The notes under the pieces were generated by a model. That model worked only from the letters and a program-made list of their open reading frames with translations. It made no database searches and was not told the DNA's origin. Below are positions 1 through 9,173 of a stretch of 64,000 bases of DNA, piece by piece (position 1 is the first letter of the stretch; every line of letters begins with the position of its first letter). A program made the position numbers and the translations under genes. This stretch comes from Halobacteroides halobius DSM 5150 (GTDB lineage: Bacteria; Bacillota; Halanaerobiia; Halobacteroidales; Halobacteroidaceae), in the NCBI RefSeq assembly GCF_000328625.1, contig NC_019978.1:2108001-2172000 (forward strand), read 5' to 3'.

Positions 1-8
1 TGCCACAT
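1..8 (-). CDS. Start codon of the next glycolytic gene (partial, probably phosphoglycerate mutase)
   Basis: Only the first codons are inside the window: an ATG at position 8 on the minus strand followed by TGG, preceded by a good ribosome binding site (GAGAGGTGATAA) just after tpiA. In Firmicutes the gene after tpiA in this operon is usually the 2,3-bisphosphoglycerate-independent mutase. The identity is inferred from gene order; the start itself is visible. Confidence 0.45.
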
Positions 9-24
9 TTATCACCTCTCTATA

Positions 25-777
25 CTATTTAAACTTCACTATCTTAGAGAAAGATTCAGCTTCTAAACTAGCGCTTCCTACTAAGGCACCATCAATATTT
101 GGCTGAGCCATAATCTCTTCTACATTCCATGGCTTAACGCTGCCACCATATTGAATTCTAATTGCTTCAGCAGTCTCTTCATCATACATTTTAGCAACTG
201 TTTCTCTAATAAATTTAATGATTTCTTCAGCTTGCTCTGGTGTAGCACTTTCTCCAGTACCAATAGCCCATAATGGCTCATAAGCTAGCACCATATCTTT
301 TACATCTTCTGCTTCAATACCAGATAAATCAGCTTCTAATTGAAACTTTACTCTAGCAAAATGTTCACCAGCTTCTCTTTCTGCTAATTTTTCTCCAATA
401 CATAAAATAGGCTTAATATCATTAGCAAAAGCTGTTTTTAGCTTTAAGTTAAGCAATTGATCATCTTCACCAAAAATTTCTCTTCTTTCTGAGTGACCAA
501 TGATTGCATATTCACAACCAACAGATTTAATCATAGCTGGAGATAGTTCACCAGTATAAGCACCACTTTCCTTGTAGTACATATTCTCAGATCCAAGTTT
601 AACATTAGTATCAGCTAATACTTCGTTTAGTGGATATAAATCAATTGCTGGAGCACAAATTCCTGCTTCTACATCATCTACATCAGCAACTAACTCTTTA
701 AATTCTTTTGCCATTTCTACTGCTTCCTCAACAGTTTTATGCATCTTCCAATTAGCACACATAAAAGGTGTACGCAT
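25..777 (-). CDS. tpiA: Triosephosphate isomerase
   Basis: Interconverts dihydroxyacetone phosphate and glyceraldehyde 3-phosphate in the cytoplasm. About 250 residues, the normal length. Visible family marks are the substrate lysine in NWKMH (residues 9-13), the catalytic histidine in GHSERR near 95, the catalytic glutamate in AYEPLWAIGTG near 165, and the phosphate loop IQYGGSVKP. An in-frame GTG lies three codons upstream, but AAGGAG sits 8 bases before the ATG at 777, so that start is preferred. It follows pgk by about 120 bases and closes the visible part of the cggR-gap-pgk-tpiA operon. Confidence 0.97.
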   Translation of the reverse strand: MRTPFMCANWKMHKTVEEAVEMAKEFKELVADVDDVEAGICAPAIDLYPLNEVLADTNVKLGSENMYYKESGAYTGELSPAMIKSVGCEYAIIGHSERREIFGEDDQLLNLKLKTAFANDIKPILCIGEKLAEREAGEHFARVKFQLEADLSGIEAEDVKDMVLAYEPLWAIGTGESATPEQAEEIIKFIRETVAKMYDEETAEAIRIQYGGSVKPWNVEEIMAQPNIDGALVGSASLEAESFSKIVKFK

Positions 778-896
778 AAAAATCACTCCTTCTGTAGTTT
801 AAATTATACTTTGAAATTATGTAAATATCCCTTAAAAATAAGGATAAGGTGGAGGCAAAGGAAAAATTTAACCCTAGCCTCAACCCAAAACTATAT

Positions 897-2084
897 TTAC
901 TTATTATCTAGTGCTTCTACCGCTTGTAATGGCTTTCCTTCAAAGAATTGTAGTGAAGCTCCACCACCAGTAGAAATATGTGTCATTTCAGATTCCAAAC
1001 CTGCCTTCTTAACAGCAGCTGCAGAATCTCCACCACCAATAATAGTCATTGCATCAAGATTGGCTAAAGTCTTAGCTACTTGATTAGTTCCTTTAGCAAA
1101 AGCATCCATTTCAAAGACACCCATTGGTCCATTCCAAACTACTGTTTTAGCATCTTTAAGTACTGCACTAAACTTCTCTATAGTTTTAGGGCCAATGTCT
1201 AAAGCTTGCCAACCTTCTTCAATCTCATCAGCTGGTACAGCTTTATTATCAGCATCAGCAGCAAAGTCATCAGCAATTACTACATCTTCAGGTAGTACTA
1301 AATTAACTCCTTTAGCCTTAGCTTTTTCAATTAGTTCACCAGCTAAATCAATTTTATCTTCTTCAACTAAAGAATCACCAGTTTCATAACCTTGAGCAGC
1401 AATAAAGGTATTGGCCATTCCACCACCAATTAATAAAGCATCTACCTTTTCAATTAAAGTTTCAATAACTCCAATCTTATCAGATACTTTAGCACCACCA
1501 ATAATTGCTACATAAGGATGCTCTGGATTATAAACTGCTTGGCCCATTGTTTCTAATTCATTTTGAATTAAGAAACCAGCAACAGCTTCATCTACATAAT
1601 CAGCAACTCCTGCAGTAGAAGCATGAGCTCTGTGAGTAGCACCAAAAGCATCATTAACATAGATATCAGCAAATTGAGCTAATTGCTTAGAGAATTCTGG
1701 ATCATTCTTCTTTTCACCAGGATTAAATCTAGTATTCTCTAATAATACAACATCACCTTTTTCCATATTAGCAACTGCTTTTTGCGCATCTTCTTCAACA
1801 GTATCATCCACTTTAGTAACTTTTTTATTTAATTTATTAGATAAAACTTGAGCTACAGGATCTAAACGTAAGTCCTCTTTAACTTCTCCACCTGGACGAC
1901 CAAAGTGGGCCATTAAAATAACTTTAGCATCATGCTTAAGTAGATACTTGATTGTAGGCAAAGCAGCTTCAACTCTTGTTGCATCAGTTACATTACCTTC
2001 ATCATCAACAGGTACATTAAAATCAACTCTTACTAAAACCTGCTTATCATCTACATTAACATTCTTTAGAACCTTCTTATCCAT
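897..2084 (-). CDS. pgk: Phosphoglycerate kinase
   Basis: Transfers phosphate from 1,3-bisphosphoglycerate to ADP, the first ATP-yielding step of glycolysis. 395 residues, typical of bacterial enzymes. The N-terminal RVDFNVP motif, the GRPGG basic patch, the hinge region around GGAKVSDK and the C-terminal nucleotide loop GGGDSAAAV are all present. The ATG has a GGAGGTG binding site. It lies between gap and tpiA and shares their CggR-controlled transcript. Confidence 0.97.
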   Translation of the reverse strand: MDKKVLKNVNVDDKQVLVRVDFNVPVDDEGNVTDATRVEAALPTIKYLLKHDAKVILMAHFGRPGGEVKEDLRLDPVAQVLSNKLNKKVTKVDDTVEEDAQKAVANMEKGDVVLLENTRFNPGEKKNDPEFSKQLAQFADIYVNDAFGATHRAHASTAGVADYVDEAVAGFLIQNELETMGQAVYNPEHPYVAIIGGAKVSDKIGVIETLIEKVDALLIGGGMANTFIAAQGYETGDSLVEEDKIDLAGELIEKAKAKGVNLVLPEDVVIADDFAADADNKAVPADEIEEGWQALDIGPKTIEKFSAVLKDAKTVVWNGPMGVFEMDAFAKGTNQVAKTLANLDAMTIIGGGDSAAAVKKAGLESEMTHISTGGGASLQFFEGKPLQAVEALDNK

Positions 2085-2148
2085 GCTTACACCTCCGTGA
2101 TTTTTAATTGATACGTAAAATCAATTATTATCCTAATATAATAAGGTA

Positions 2149-2169
2149 GGGCCACACAAAAGTTGGCCC
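2149..2169 (-). terminator. Hairpin between gap and pgk
   Basis: A 6-bp GC-rich stem (GGGCCA with TGGCCC) lies just after the gap stop codon. No run of T follows on the minus strand, so it may be a processing or attenuation hairpin within the operon rather than a full terminator. Confidence 0.3.
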
Positions 2170-2184
2170 CACAATTAATTTCTA

Positions 2185-3186
2185 TTAACCAATCATCTTA
2201 AGAGCTAAGTCAATAACTCGATTAGTATAACTTAATTCGTTATCATACCAAGAAATGATCTTAACCATATTATCAGCAACTTGCATAGTCGCTCCAGCAT
2301 CAACTTTAGAAGATTCAAATTGACCCATAATATCTCGAGAAACAAGTGGCTCTTCAGTATAACCTAATACGCCTTCCATTTCTCCTTCAGCTTTTGCTTT
2401 AAGAGCAGCATTTACTTCTTCTGCAGTTACATCTTGTTCTAGAGTAAATACTCCATCAACGCAAGAACCATTAGGAACTGGAACTCGCATAGCCATACCA
2501 TCAATCTTACCTTCTAATTCAGGTAATACCTTAGTAGTAGCAATTGCTGCACCAGTAGTTGTAGGAATAATATTTTCAGCAGCAGTTCTACCTCTTCTTG
2601 TTTTGCTTGCAGGAGCATCTAAGATAGCCTGGCTAGCAGTATATCCGTGCACAGTAGTAATTAATCCTTTTTCAATACCAAACTCATCATTTAACGCTTT
2701 AGCTAATGGAGCTAAGCAATTAGTTGTACATGATGCATTAGAAACAATCTTATCATCATCAGATAACTCATCACCATTAACACCTAATACGATAGTATTA
2801 TCAAGCTCATCTTTAGCAGGTACAGTTAATAGAACTTTGTCGGCTCCAGCTTCTAAATGCTGTTCTAAATCTTCTTTGTATCTAAATACTCCAGTAGACT
2901 CAATTACAAGGTCTACATCCTTTTCATCCCAAGGTAATTCAACAGGATTCTTAATTGCAGTAACTTCAATCTCTTTACCATTAACAACTAAGTTCCCATT
3001 ATTAGTATCTACTGTACCATCAAACTTACCATGTACAGAATCATACTTAAGTAAATAAGCTAAATTTTCTACATCAACTAAGTCGTTGATAGCAACAATC
3101 TCTAAGTCTACACCTCTTTGATTAATAAGTCTTAAGAAACCTCTCCCAATTCGTCCAAATCCATTAATTGCAACTTTTTTTGTCAT
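2185..3186 (-). CDS. gap: Glyceraldehyde-3-phosphate dehydrogenase
   Basis: Oxidises glyceraldehyde 3-phosphate to 1,3-bisphosphoglycerate with NAD+. 333 residues. The Rossmann start NGFGRIGR (7-14), the catalytic cysteine in SNASCTTNCLAP near 150, the catalytic histidine in TTVHGYTASQ, and the C-terminal WYDNELSY motif are intact. It has a GGGGGAG binding site. It sits immediately after its repressor gene cggR, the classical Firmicutes arrangement. Confidence 0.97.
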   Translation of the reverse strand: MTKKVAINGFGRIGRGFLRLINQRGVDLEIVAINDLVDVENLAYLLKYDSVHGKFDGTVDTNNGNLVVNGKEIEVTAIKNPVELPWDEKDVDLVIESTGVFRYKEDLEQHLEAGADKVLLTVPAKDELDNTIVLGVNGDELSDDDKIVSNASCTTNCLAPLAKALNDEFGIEKGLITTVHGYTASQAILDAPASKTRRGRTAAENIIPTTTGAAIATTKVLPELEGKIDGMAMRVPVPNGSCVDGVFTLEQDVTAEEVNAALKAKAEGEMEGVLGYTEEPLVSRDIMGQFESSKVDAGATMQVADNMVKIISWYDNELSYTNRVIDLALKMIG

Positions 3187-3236
3187 TTTAACTCCCCCTT
3201 ATTTAGGATAAATTTATTATAAATAAAATTGTAAAC

Positions 3237-4253
3237 TTAAACTAAATTTAAGATTTTATTAGCAGCTTCTTCATCAGTAATTAAAACATCTTGATATTTA
3301 TCTGAAACGGCTGCTAAAATAGCTTCTGCTTTATACTCTCCTCCAGCAATAGCAATTACCTTTTTTATCTTAACCAAATCTGATAGTTTTAATCCAACAC
3401 TTGCTGTAGAATAAACAATTTGCCCAGCTTGATTAAAATAATAACCAAAACTCTCTCCTACAGCACCTTTTTCCTCTAGTTTCTTAATTTTACTTGTTGA
3501 CATCTTACGTCTCTTTGCCATTACTTGAGCAGTTCCTACACCATGAACCAAAATATCAGCACTTTTAGCCAAATCAAGAATATGTTTGATAGAAGGTTCT
3601 ATAACTAACTGAGAAATAGTATCTGCCTTTAAATTATCAGGTATATGTAATAAATGGTACTCTCCACCTAACTTGTTAGCAATCTTAGCAGCAATAGTAT
3701 TTGCTTGTATCTCTACCTGCTCTCCTAATCCACCTCGACCGGGGACTACATTAACATCTAATTTTTTCTTCAGTGGTGTCATCATCTTAGCTACTGTAGC
3801 TAAAGTAGTCCCTCCCGTTACAGCAATTATATCTTTAGGGCCAACCAACTCTGTTAAAAACTCAGCTGAGAATCTCCCTAATTCACATTTAGACTGATTA
3901 TAGTTTGGCCCTTGAGGAACAATATGAACTTCTACCCCTAAAACCTTAGCTAGCTTTCTTTCTAAGTCTTTAGTGCCCCTCAGTTCTTTAATATAACCAT
4001 CCAGGTCAGATAAAATCCTTATTCCTGCCTCAGTAATCTGTGCTCCAGCATTAGTAGTTGAAATAAATTGTTTTTCTTTCAAGAAGTTTAGATTCTTTCT
4101 TACAGTCCGTTCACTTAATCCTAGTTTTTTAGCTAAAGAACGGCGTCCTATTGGCTTAAAACGATAAATCATTTTAAGAATCATATATCTTCTATCAATA
4201 ATTTTAACTAATTCTGGAGCAATTTTTTGCTGTAACTTAAAATAATTAGTCAT
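3237..4253 (-). CDS. cggR: Central glycolytic genes regulator CggR (SorC family)
   Basis: Repressor of the lower-glycolysis operon; in the family fructose-1,6-bisphosphate is the inducer. 338 residues. An N-terminal winged helix-turn-helix (around 35-70, GRRSLAKKLGLSERTVRK) precedes a SorC-type sugar-binding domain with the loops AVTGGTT and HGVGTA. It is the first gene of the operon, and operator-like GGGACA/TGTCCC repeats lie just upstream of its start, consistent with autoregulation. Confidence 0.93.
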   Translation of the reverse strand: MTNYFKLQQKIAPELVKIIDRRYMILKMIYRFKPIGRRSLAKKLGLSERTVRKNLNFLKEKQFISTTNAGAQITEAGIRILSDLDGYIKELRGTKDLERKLAKVLGVEVHIVPQGPNYNQSKCELGRFSAEFLTELVGPKDIIAVTGGTTLATVAKMMTPLKKKLDVNVVPGRGGLGEQVEIQANTIAAKIANKLGGEYHLLHIPDNLKADTISQLVIEPSIKHILDLAKSADILVHGVGTAQVMAKRRKMSTSKIKKLEEKGAVGESFGYYFNQAGQIVYSTASVGLKLSDLVKIKKVIAIAGGEYKAEAILAAVSDKYQDVLITDEEAANKILNLV

Positions 4254-4278
4254 AGAATATCCCTCAATCCTTAAAACT

Positions 4279-4312
4279 GGGACACAAATGTCCCTTTGTA
4301 TAAAATTGTCCC
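4279..4312 (-). promoter_or_regulatory. Putative CggR operator
   Basis: GGGACA at 4279-4284 and two TGTCCC repeats at 4289 and 4307 (18-base spacing) lie between the likely promoter and cggR. CggR operators in Bacillus are tandem GGGAC/TGTC arrays of about this period. A further GGGACA is at 4401-4406. Confidence 0.7.
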
Positions 4313-4341
4313 AGTACTTTCAAAAATAAAATTACATTCTT

Positions 4342-4372
4342 ATTATAGTAAGATACACAACTTATTATTCAA
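4342..4372 (-). promoter_or_regulatory. Putative sigma-A promoter of the cggR-gap-pgk-tpiA operon
   Basis: On the minus strand, TTGAAT (-35, 4367-4372) and TATAAT (-10, 4342-4347) are separated by 19 bases, upstream of the operator repeats. The spacer is slightly long, so the assignment is probable only. Confidence 0.5.
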
Positions 4373-4497
4373 TAAACATCCTACTATTTTTAAATTAGTC
4401 GGGACAATTAAACCCCGGTGAGATTTATTTATCCCACCGTCTCCATACTTAAGTTTCTAGACTAAATATATATATCCTGCAAAAAAAATAAATTTTT

Positions 4498-5433
4498 TTA
4501 ATTTTTATTTCCTTTTAGCTCTTGAGCTATTTTTTTTAGTCTTCTAAATCTGTGATTTACACCTGATTTAGTTATATCTATCTTTTCTCCTAACTCTTTT
4601 AAACTAGAATACGGATCTTCTCTCCTTAGCTGAGCTATCTCTTGTAAACTAGGTGCTAAATTATCTAGCCCCTTTAGTTCATCAATTAATTCAATATTCT
4701 CTAGTTGTCTTTGTGCAGCAGCTACAGTCTTATTTAAATTAGCCGTCTCACAATTTACTAATCTATTAACTCTATTTCTTACCTTCTTATGAACTAGAGC
4801 ATTTTCAAACTGTAATAAAGCAGAATGGGCCCCTATATAATTTAGCATTTTATTAATATCCTCTGCTTTTTTAAGATATAACAAATATATATCATCACGC
4901 TGCCTAAATTTAATATCTATCTTAAACTCCTTAAATAAATTAATCAGTTCTGTAGCATATTCTTGATAATTTATTCTAAATTCTACATGATACTCTTTTT
5001 CAGGATGACTAATAGACCCACTAGCTAGAAATAACCCTTTTAAATAAGCTTTTTTGCAACATAAACTATCCAAAAACTGCTCTTTAATTTTATAATTTAA
5101 AGAATAAGTCTTATCTATTAATCCACACTCAACTAGTAATTCTTTAACTCCAGGTTGCGGGCCAACCTTAATAATATAATAATTCCCTTTATCTAGATAC
5201 ATCTTCTTTCTAACTATTATTTCCGTTACAAAATCAAATTGTTCCTGCAATAATTTATATAATTTACGGGCTACAACTGCTTGTTGACTGACTAGTTTTA
5301 ACGCTAAACTATTATTGATTATCTCTAAACTTCCTTCAGCTTTAATTAGTGCAGCTAACTCTGCTAAATGGCAACACTGATTAGAATTATCTTTTCGCAC
5401 TACTTCATGCTTAACCTTATCTGTAAATGACAT
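4498..5433 (-). CDS. whiA: WhiA-family DNA-binding regulator
   Basis: 311 residues, the usual length for WhiA (DUF199). The N-terminal half is the LAGLIDADG-like degenerate homing-endonuclease fold (CCHLAELAALIKAEGSLEI near 20-40). The C-terminal part carries the helix-turn-helix, with SLKELGEKIDITKSGVNHR near 278-296. In Bacillus it influences chromosome segregation and division. It is last in the rapZ-yvcK-whiA block conserved across Gram-positives, with about 30 bases between it and yvcK. Confidence 0.93.
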   Translation of the reverse strand: MSFTDKVKHEVVRKDNSNQCCHLAELAALIKAEGSLEIINNSLALKLVSQQAVVARKLYKLLQEQFDFVTEIIVRKKMYLDKGNYYIIKVGPQPGVKELLVECGLIDKTYSLNYKIKEQFLDSLCCKKAYLKGLFLASGSISHPEKEYHVEFRINYQEYATELINLFKEFKIDIKFRQRDDIYLLYLKKAEDINKMLNYIGAHSALLQFENALVHKKVRNRVNRLVNCETANLNKTVAAAQRQLENIELIDELKGLDNLAPSLQEIAQLRREDPYSSLKELGEKIDITKSGVNHRFRRLKKIAQELKGNKN

Positions 5434-5464
5434 ACTATCACCTAACTTTTCTAGTTTGAAATTA

Positions 5465-6763
5465 CTACTTTAACTCTTCTACAACTAAATTCATAATTAC
5501 TTTAGCCAATTTATCAGAATTATGTCTAACCAAATCAGACTGGTTAATCATTGACTCTTGAATAACTTGTAAACCTTGCTCATGTAATTTATCTAAATCA
5601 ACTTCAACAGGACTAGATCCTTCTTCAGCATATTTTTTTATTAGCTCTGATTCTATAGTTTCATTATTAACTAGTATATAATCCATAATCTCTGAATCTA
5701 TATGATCATAGATAGCTTGCACATGATCACTAGCGGTATAATTATCTGTCTCACCAGGCTGGGTCATTACATTACAAACATAAGCAGTTAATGCATCAGT
5801 CTTTTTAATAGCACTACTTAATTGCTCAACCAATAAATTAGGTAATACACTAGTATATAAACTACCTGGCCCTAAAATAATTGCATCGGCTTCTTTAATA
5901 GCTTCTAAAGCTGCTGGTAATGGATCACTATCAACTGGATTAATAAATACCTGTTCAATCTCTCCTTGGGCCTCAGGGATTTGGGATTCCCCTTCAATTA
6001 CTGTACCATTCTTTAACCGAGCAGATAAGGTTACATCTTCTAAAGTAGCCGGCAATACTCGTCCTCTAATAGCTAATACTTCACTTGAAGCTTTAACTCC
6101 TTCTTCAAAATCACCTAGTATCTCTGACATAGTAGCAATAAATAAATTACCAAAACTATGTCCTTTTAGATCAGTTCCTTTCTTATAGCGATACTGAAAT
6201 AGACTCTCCATTAGTGGCTCAGTATCAGCTAAAGCTACTAAACAATTTCTAATATCTCCGGGAGGTAAGATCCCTAACTCCTCTCTTAACATTCCAGAAC
6301 TACCTCCATCATCTGCTACTGTTACTAAAGCTGTCAAATTTGATGTATACTTTTTAAGTCCTCGTAGCAAAGTAGATAAACCAGTCCCTCCTCCAACTAC
6401 TACAATCTTTGGCCCTTTATTTAAATATCGTTTCTGATAAAATAAATCTACTAATTCAGTATCTTGTTCTGGCAATAAAACGTCATAAACTGAATTAATC
6501 ATTCGTTTGATTCCAAAGCCTACAAAATATAATCCAATGATAATTATTATAGCTCCTAAAACTTTATTAATTAGTGGAGTAAATTTTCCTGTGATTTTAT
6601 AGACGAGTTCAATCAAGACACTTTCTATTAGACTTAATGATTCAAAACCAATTAAAATTGCTACTCCAACACTAACTAATAGAATTCCTAATCCTACTAG
6701 GGCCAACCATCTTTTAAACCTCATTCCTGGATATAACCATTTAAGTTTCTTCACTACAGACAC
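5465..6763 (-). CDS. yvcK: YvcK/CofD-like gluconeogenesis and cell-shape factor
   Basis: 432 residues, longer than Bacillus YvcK because two predicted membrane helices (about 18-45 and 65-90) come before the catalytic-like fold. The YvcK/CofD core begins at VVVGGGTGLSTLLRGLK (near 121) and includes DDGGSSG and LPPGDIRNCLVAL, which bind UDP-GlcNAc in characterised relatives. It is needed for normal growth on gluconeogenic carbon and for wall homeostasis in Bacillus. It lies 3 bases after rapZ. Confidence 0.92.
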   Translation of the reverse strand: MSVVKKLKWLYPGMRFKRWLALVGLGILLVSVGVAILIGFESLSLIESVLIELVYKITGKFTPLINKVLGAIIIIIGLYFVGFGIKRMINSVYDVLLPEQDTELVDLFYQKRYLNKGPKIVVVGGGTGLSTLLRGLKKYTSNLTALVTVADDGGSSGMLREELGILPPGDIRNCLVALADTEPLMESLFQYRYKKGTDLKGHSFGNLFIATMSEILGDFEEGVKASSEVLAIRGRVLPATLEDVTLSARLKNGTVIEGESQIPEAQGEIEQVFINPVDSDPLPAALEAIKEADAIILGPGSLYTSVLPNLLVEQLSSAIKKTDALTAYVCNVMTQPGETDNYTASDHVQAIYDHIDSEIMDYILVNNETIESELIKKYAEEGSSPVEVDLDKLHEQGLQVIQESMINQSDLVRHNSDKLAKVIMNLVVEELK

Positions 6764-6766
6764 TCC

Positions 6767-7630
6767 CTATTTATCGGAGTCACGATGCTTTATTAATACA
6801 TTATATTCATCCTTAAACTCCTCATATAATTTTTCAACCAATGTCACAGAACGATGATGCCCCCCTGTACAACCAATAGCTATTGTTAAATGAGTTTTTC
6901 CTTCTTTAATATACTGGGGTAATAAAAAATCAATCATATCAAATAATTTATGTTTGAACTTCTTTGTAATTGGCCACTTTAGAACATAATCTTGCACTCT
7001 TTTATCCTCACCAGTCAATGGTCTTAAAGAATCAACATAATGGGGGTTAGGTAAAAATCTAACATCAAACATTAAATCAGCATCTAAAGGTACTCCATAC
7101 TTAAAGCCAAAAGAAAGGATTGATAAGGTTATTTGATCTTTTTTCGTATTTTTTACAAAACTACCTTCAATCTCTTTCTTTAATTCTTTAGGATTTAACT
7201 CAGTAGTATCAATTATCTTATCAGCTGCACCTCTTATTTTTTCTAATTTATTTCTTTCTAAATTAATTGCCTCCGAGATTCTACCTTCTGGAGCTAAAGG
7301 ATGGCGTCGCCTAGTCTTTTTAAAACGGTTAATTAATACATCAGTAGCAGCCTCTAAAAAAAGAATTCGATAATTAAAGCCAGCAGTTTCTAATTTAGAT
7401 AGTTCCTCAAATAGACTATCAAAGAAGTCACGCCCTCTAATATCAATTACTAAAGCTGAATCTTTAACTTTATCATTAGAATGGCTACATAACTCTGCAA
7501 ATTTAGAGATTAAAGCAGGCGGTAAATTATCAACACAAAAATAACCAAGATCCTCTAACACATTAATAGCTTCTGATTTACCTGCTCCAGACATTCCTGT
7601 AACTATAATAAAATCAACCTCTTCTGCCAC
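6767..7630 (-). CDS. rapZ: RapZ/YvcJ nucleotide-binding protein
   Basis: About 287 residues. Walker A GMSGAGKS is near the N-terminus, and the C-terminal RNA/ligand-binding domain carries GCTGGHHRSV. In Escherichia coli RapZ adapts small RNAs controlling GlmS; in Bacillus YvcJ affects competence. The start is uncertain between GTG codons at 7639 and 7630. AGGTGG is well placed for 7630, which is used here. First gene of the rapZ-yvcK-whiA block. Confidence 0.92.
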   Translation of the reverse strand: MAEEVDFIIVTGMSGAGKSEAINVLEDLGYFCVDNLPPALISKFAELCSHSNDKVKDSALVIDIRGRDFFDSLFEELSKLETAGFNYRILFLEAATDVLINRFKKTRRRHPLAPEGRISEAINLERNKLEKIRGAADKIIDTTELNPKELKKEIEGSFVKNTKKDQITLSILSFGFKYGVPLDADLMFDVRFLPNPHYVDSLRPLTGEDKRVQDYVLKWPITKKFKHKLFDMIDFLLPQYIKEGKTHLTIAIGCTGGHHRSVTLVEKLYEEFKDEYNVLIKHRDSDK

Positions 7631-7678
7631 TTTATCCACCTCACCTTATTAGTTTACAATTTCAGTGTGTACTCATCA

Positions 7679-8416
7679 TTACTTAACATTAATAATCCTA
7701 TCAGCAGTTAATCCTATCTGCTTAGCAATAGCTAGTGAATCTTTAACATCCCCTACCCGTTTAGGCTTATGAGCATCACTTCCTAAACTAAATTTAACTC
7801 CTTGCGCAGCAGCTTTTTTTATGTATTCTTTTTTAGGTAGATGTTTTGTATTAATCTCCAAAGCTACATTATGCTTAGCTGCCTTTTGGGCCAAAGTTAC
7901 AGTATCAATATTAATCTGATAGCCAGGATGAGTAATTATATCAATATCATAATTATTCATCACCTTAATTAATAATTCAGTATTTTGATATCTAATCTCT
8001 TCTTGCTTTATTCCTACTTGTTCTAAAACTAAATTATTAAAAATAATTCCTACTGCATCTCGCCAACTAGCAGGTTTTACAAATAAATGAAATCCTACTA
8101 ATACCTTATCTAACTCTTTTAAGATAAAATTAGGTACATCTAACTCTCCCTCTAAGCTAACCACATTAGCCTCTACTGCTGATAATACTTTAATTTCAGG
8201 ATATAATCTATCATATTTTTCAACTTTCTTCTTGATTTCTAATAAAGTAACAGCATCTTCTACCCCTAACTTAACTAAACTATGACTGGCTGGACCATGG
8301 TCAGCAATTGCTATCTCTTCTAACCCTTGCTCAATTGCAGCTTCAATATTCTCTCTAATAGTCCCTTGGCCATGACTATGATGAGTATGAGTATGGTAAT
8401 CAGCATAAACCTCCAT
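7679..8416 (-). CDS. PHP-domain phosphoesterase
   Basis: 245 residues comprising one polymerase-and-histidinol-phosphatase fold. Metal ligands are visible in DYHTHTHHSHG (residues 6-16), IADHGP, the glutamate of SAVEANV, THPGY and the C-terminal GSDAHKP. Family members hydrolyse phosphomonoesters with two or three bound metals; the substrate is unknown. It is paired with the related gene upstream (12 bases apart) and follows the transcription direction of rapZ. Confidence 0.85.
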   Translation of the reverse strand: MEVYADYHTHTHHSHGQGTIRENIEAAIEQGLEEIAIADHGPASHSLVKLGVEDAVTLLEIKKKVEKYDRLYPEIKVLSAVEANVVSLEGELDVPNFILKELDKVLVGFHLFVKPASWRDAVGIIFNNLVLEQVGIKQEEIRYQNTELLIKVMNNYDIDIITHPGYQINIDTVTLAQKAAKHNVALEINTKHLPKKEYIKKAAAQGVKFSLGSDAHKPKRVGDVKDSLAIAKQIGLTADRIINVK

Positions 8417-8428
8417 CTATTTCACCTT

Positions 8429-9169
8429 CTACCTTTTATTTAAGATTTCTTCTTTAATCTTTCTTTTAGAATTAATAAAATCTTTTACTTTCTCTAATGA
8501 AGTATTGATAATATCTCCTTCTTCTAATCCAGCTTCTTCTATAATCTTAATCGCTTCGGGAAATAAACCTAACTGGTCTGCATAATGGGTATCAGTTCCT
8601 AAAATTAATTTAAGACCTTCCTTTTTAGCTTGTCGAGCAATTTCAATACAACGCTCTTTACTACCTGGTCGACTATGGTAGGAACTATTATTAATTTCTA
8701 ATAAAGTATCATGCTCCTTAGCAGCTTGAACTACTTCTTTAAGATTGACTTTATAAGCAGGATTTCCAGGGTGCACTATAATATCAACTAATGGATTAAC
8801 AATAGCATTTAACATAGCTTTAGTATTTTCTTTCTTACTTTTGGGGTTATATCCAGTATCATTATGTAATCCAACCAATACAATATCTAATTTGGCTAAA
8901 TCAGTAGTAGATAAATCTAATGTCCCTTGCCTATCAGTTATATTGGCCTCTATCCCTTTTAGCACTCTAACCCCACTTATTTTTTTAGGCAAAACTTTTA
9001 AATTGGCAAAATGATATGGATGGGCGCCACCAGGCATACTTGGCCCATGGTCTGTTATTCCTATCATTTTAATCCCCTTCTCTTTTGCAGCCTTTGCTAA
9101 TTCATTAACTGTACAATAAGCATGCCCACTCGCAACTGTATGTGTATGTAAATCAACAACTAAATTCAT
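8429..9169 (-). CDS. PHP-domain phosphoesterase (YcdX-like)
   Basis: 246 residues, a second PHP hydrolase. Metal ligands are seen in DLHTHTVASGHAY (6-18), ITDHGPSMPG, KGIEAN, VHPGNPAY, EINNSSY and GTDTHYAD, an arrangement close to YcdX. It is distinct from its neighbour (different spacing and C-terminus), so the pair is an old duplication at most. Substrate unknown. Only 4 bases separate it from the upstream membrane protein. Confidence 0.87.
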   Translation of the reverse strand: MNLVVDLHTHTVASGHAYCTVNELAKAAKEKGIKMIGITDHGPSMPGGAHPYHFANLKVLPKKISGVRVLKGIEANITDRQGTLDLSTTDLAKLDIVLVGLHNDTGYNPKSKKENTKAMLNAIVNPLVDIIVHPGNPAYKVNLKEVVQAAKEHDTLLEINNSSYHSRPGSKERCIEIARQAKKEGLKLILGTDTHYADQLGLFPEAIKIIEEAGLEEGDIINTSLEKVKDFINSKRKIKEEILNKR

Positions 9170-9173
9170 TTTA

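Noticed and set aside
739-1083. Plus-strand frames opposite pgk, gap, uvrA, ulaA and other genes
   Set aside because: They lie antisense to strongly conserved genes, lack binding sites and show no protein-like composition.
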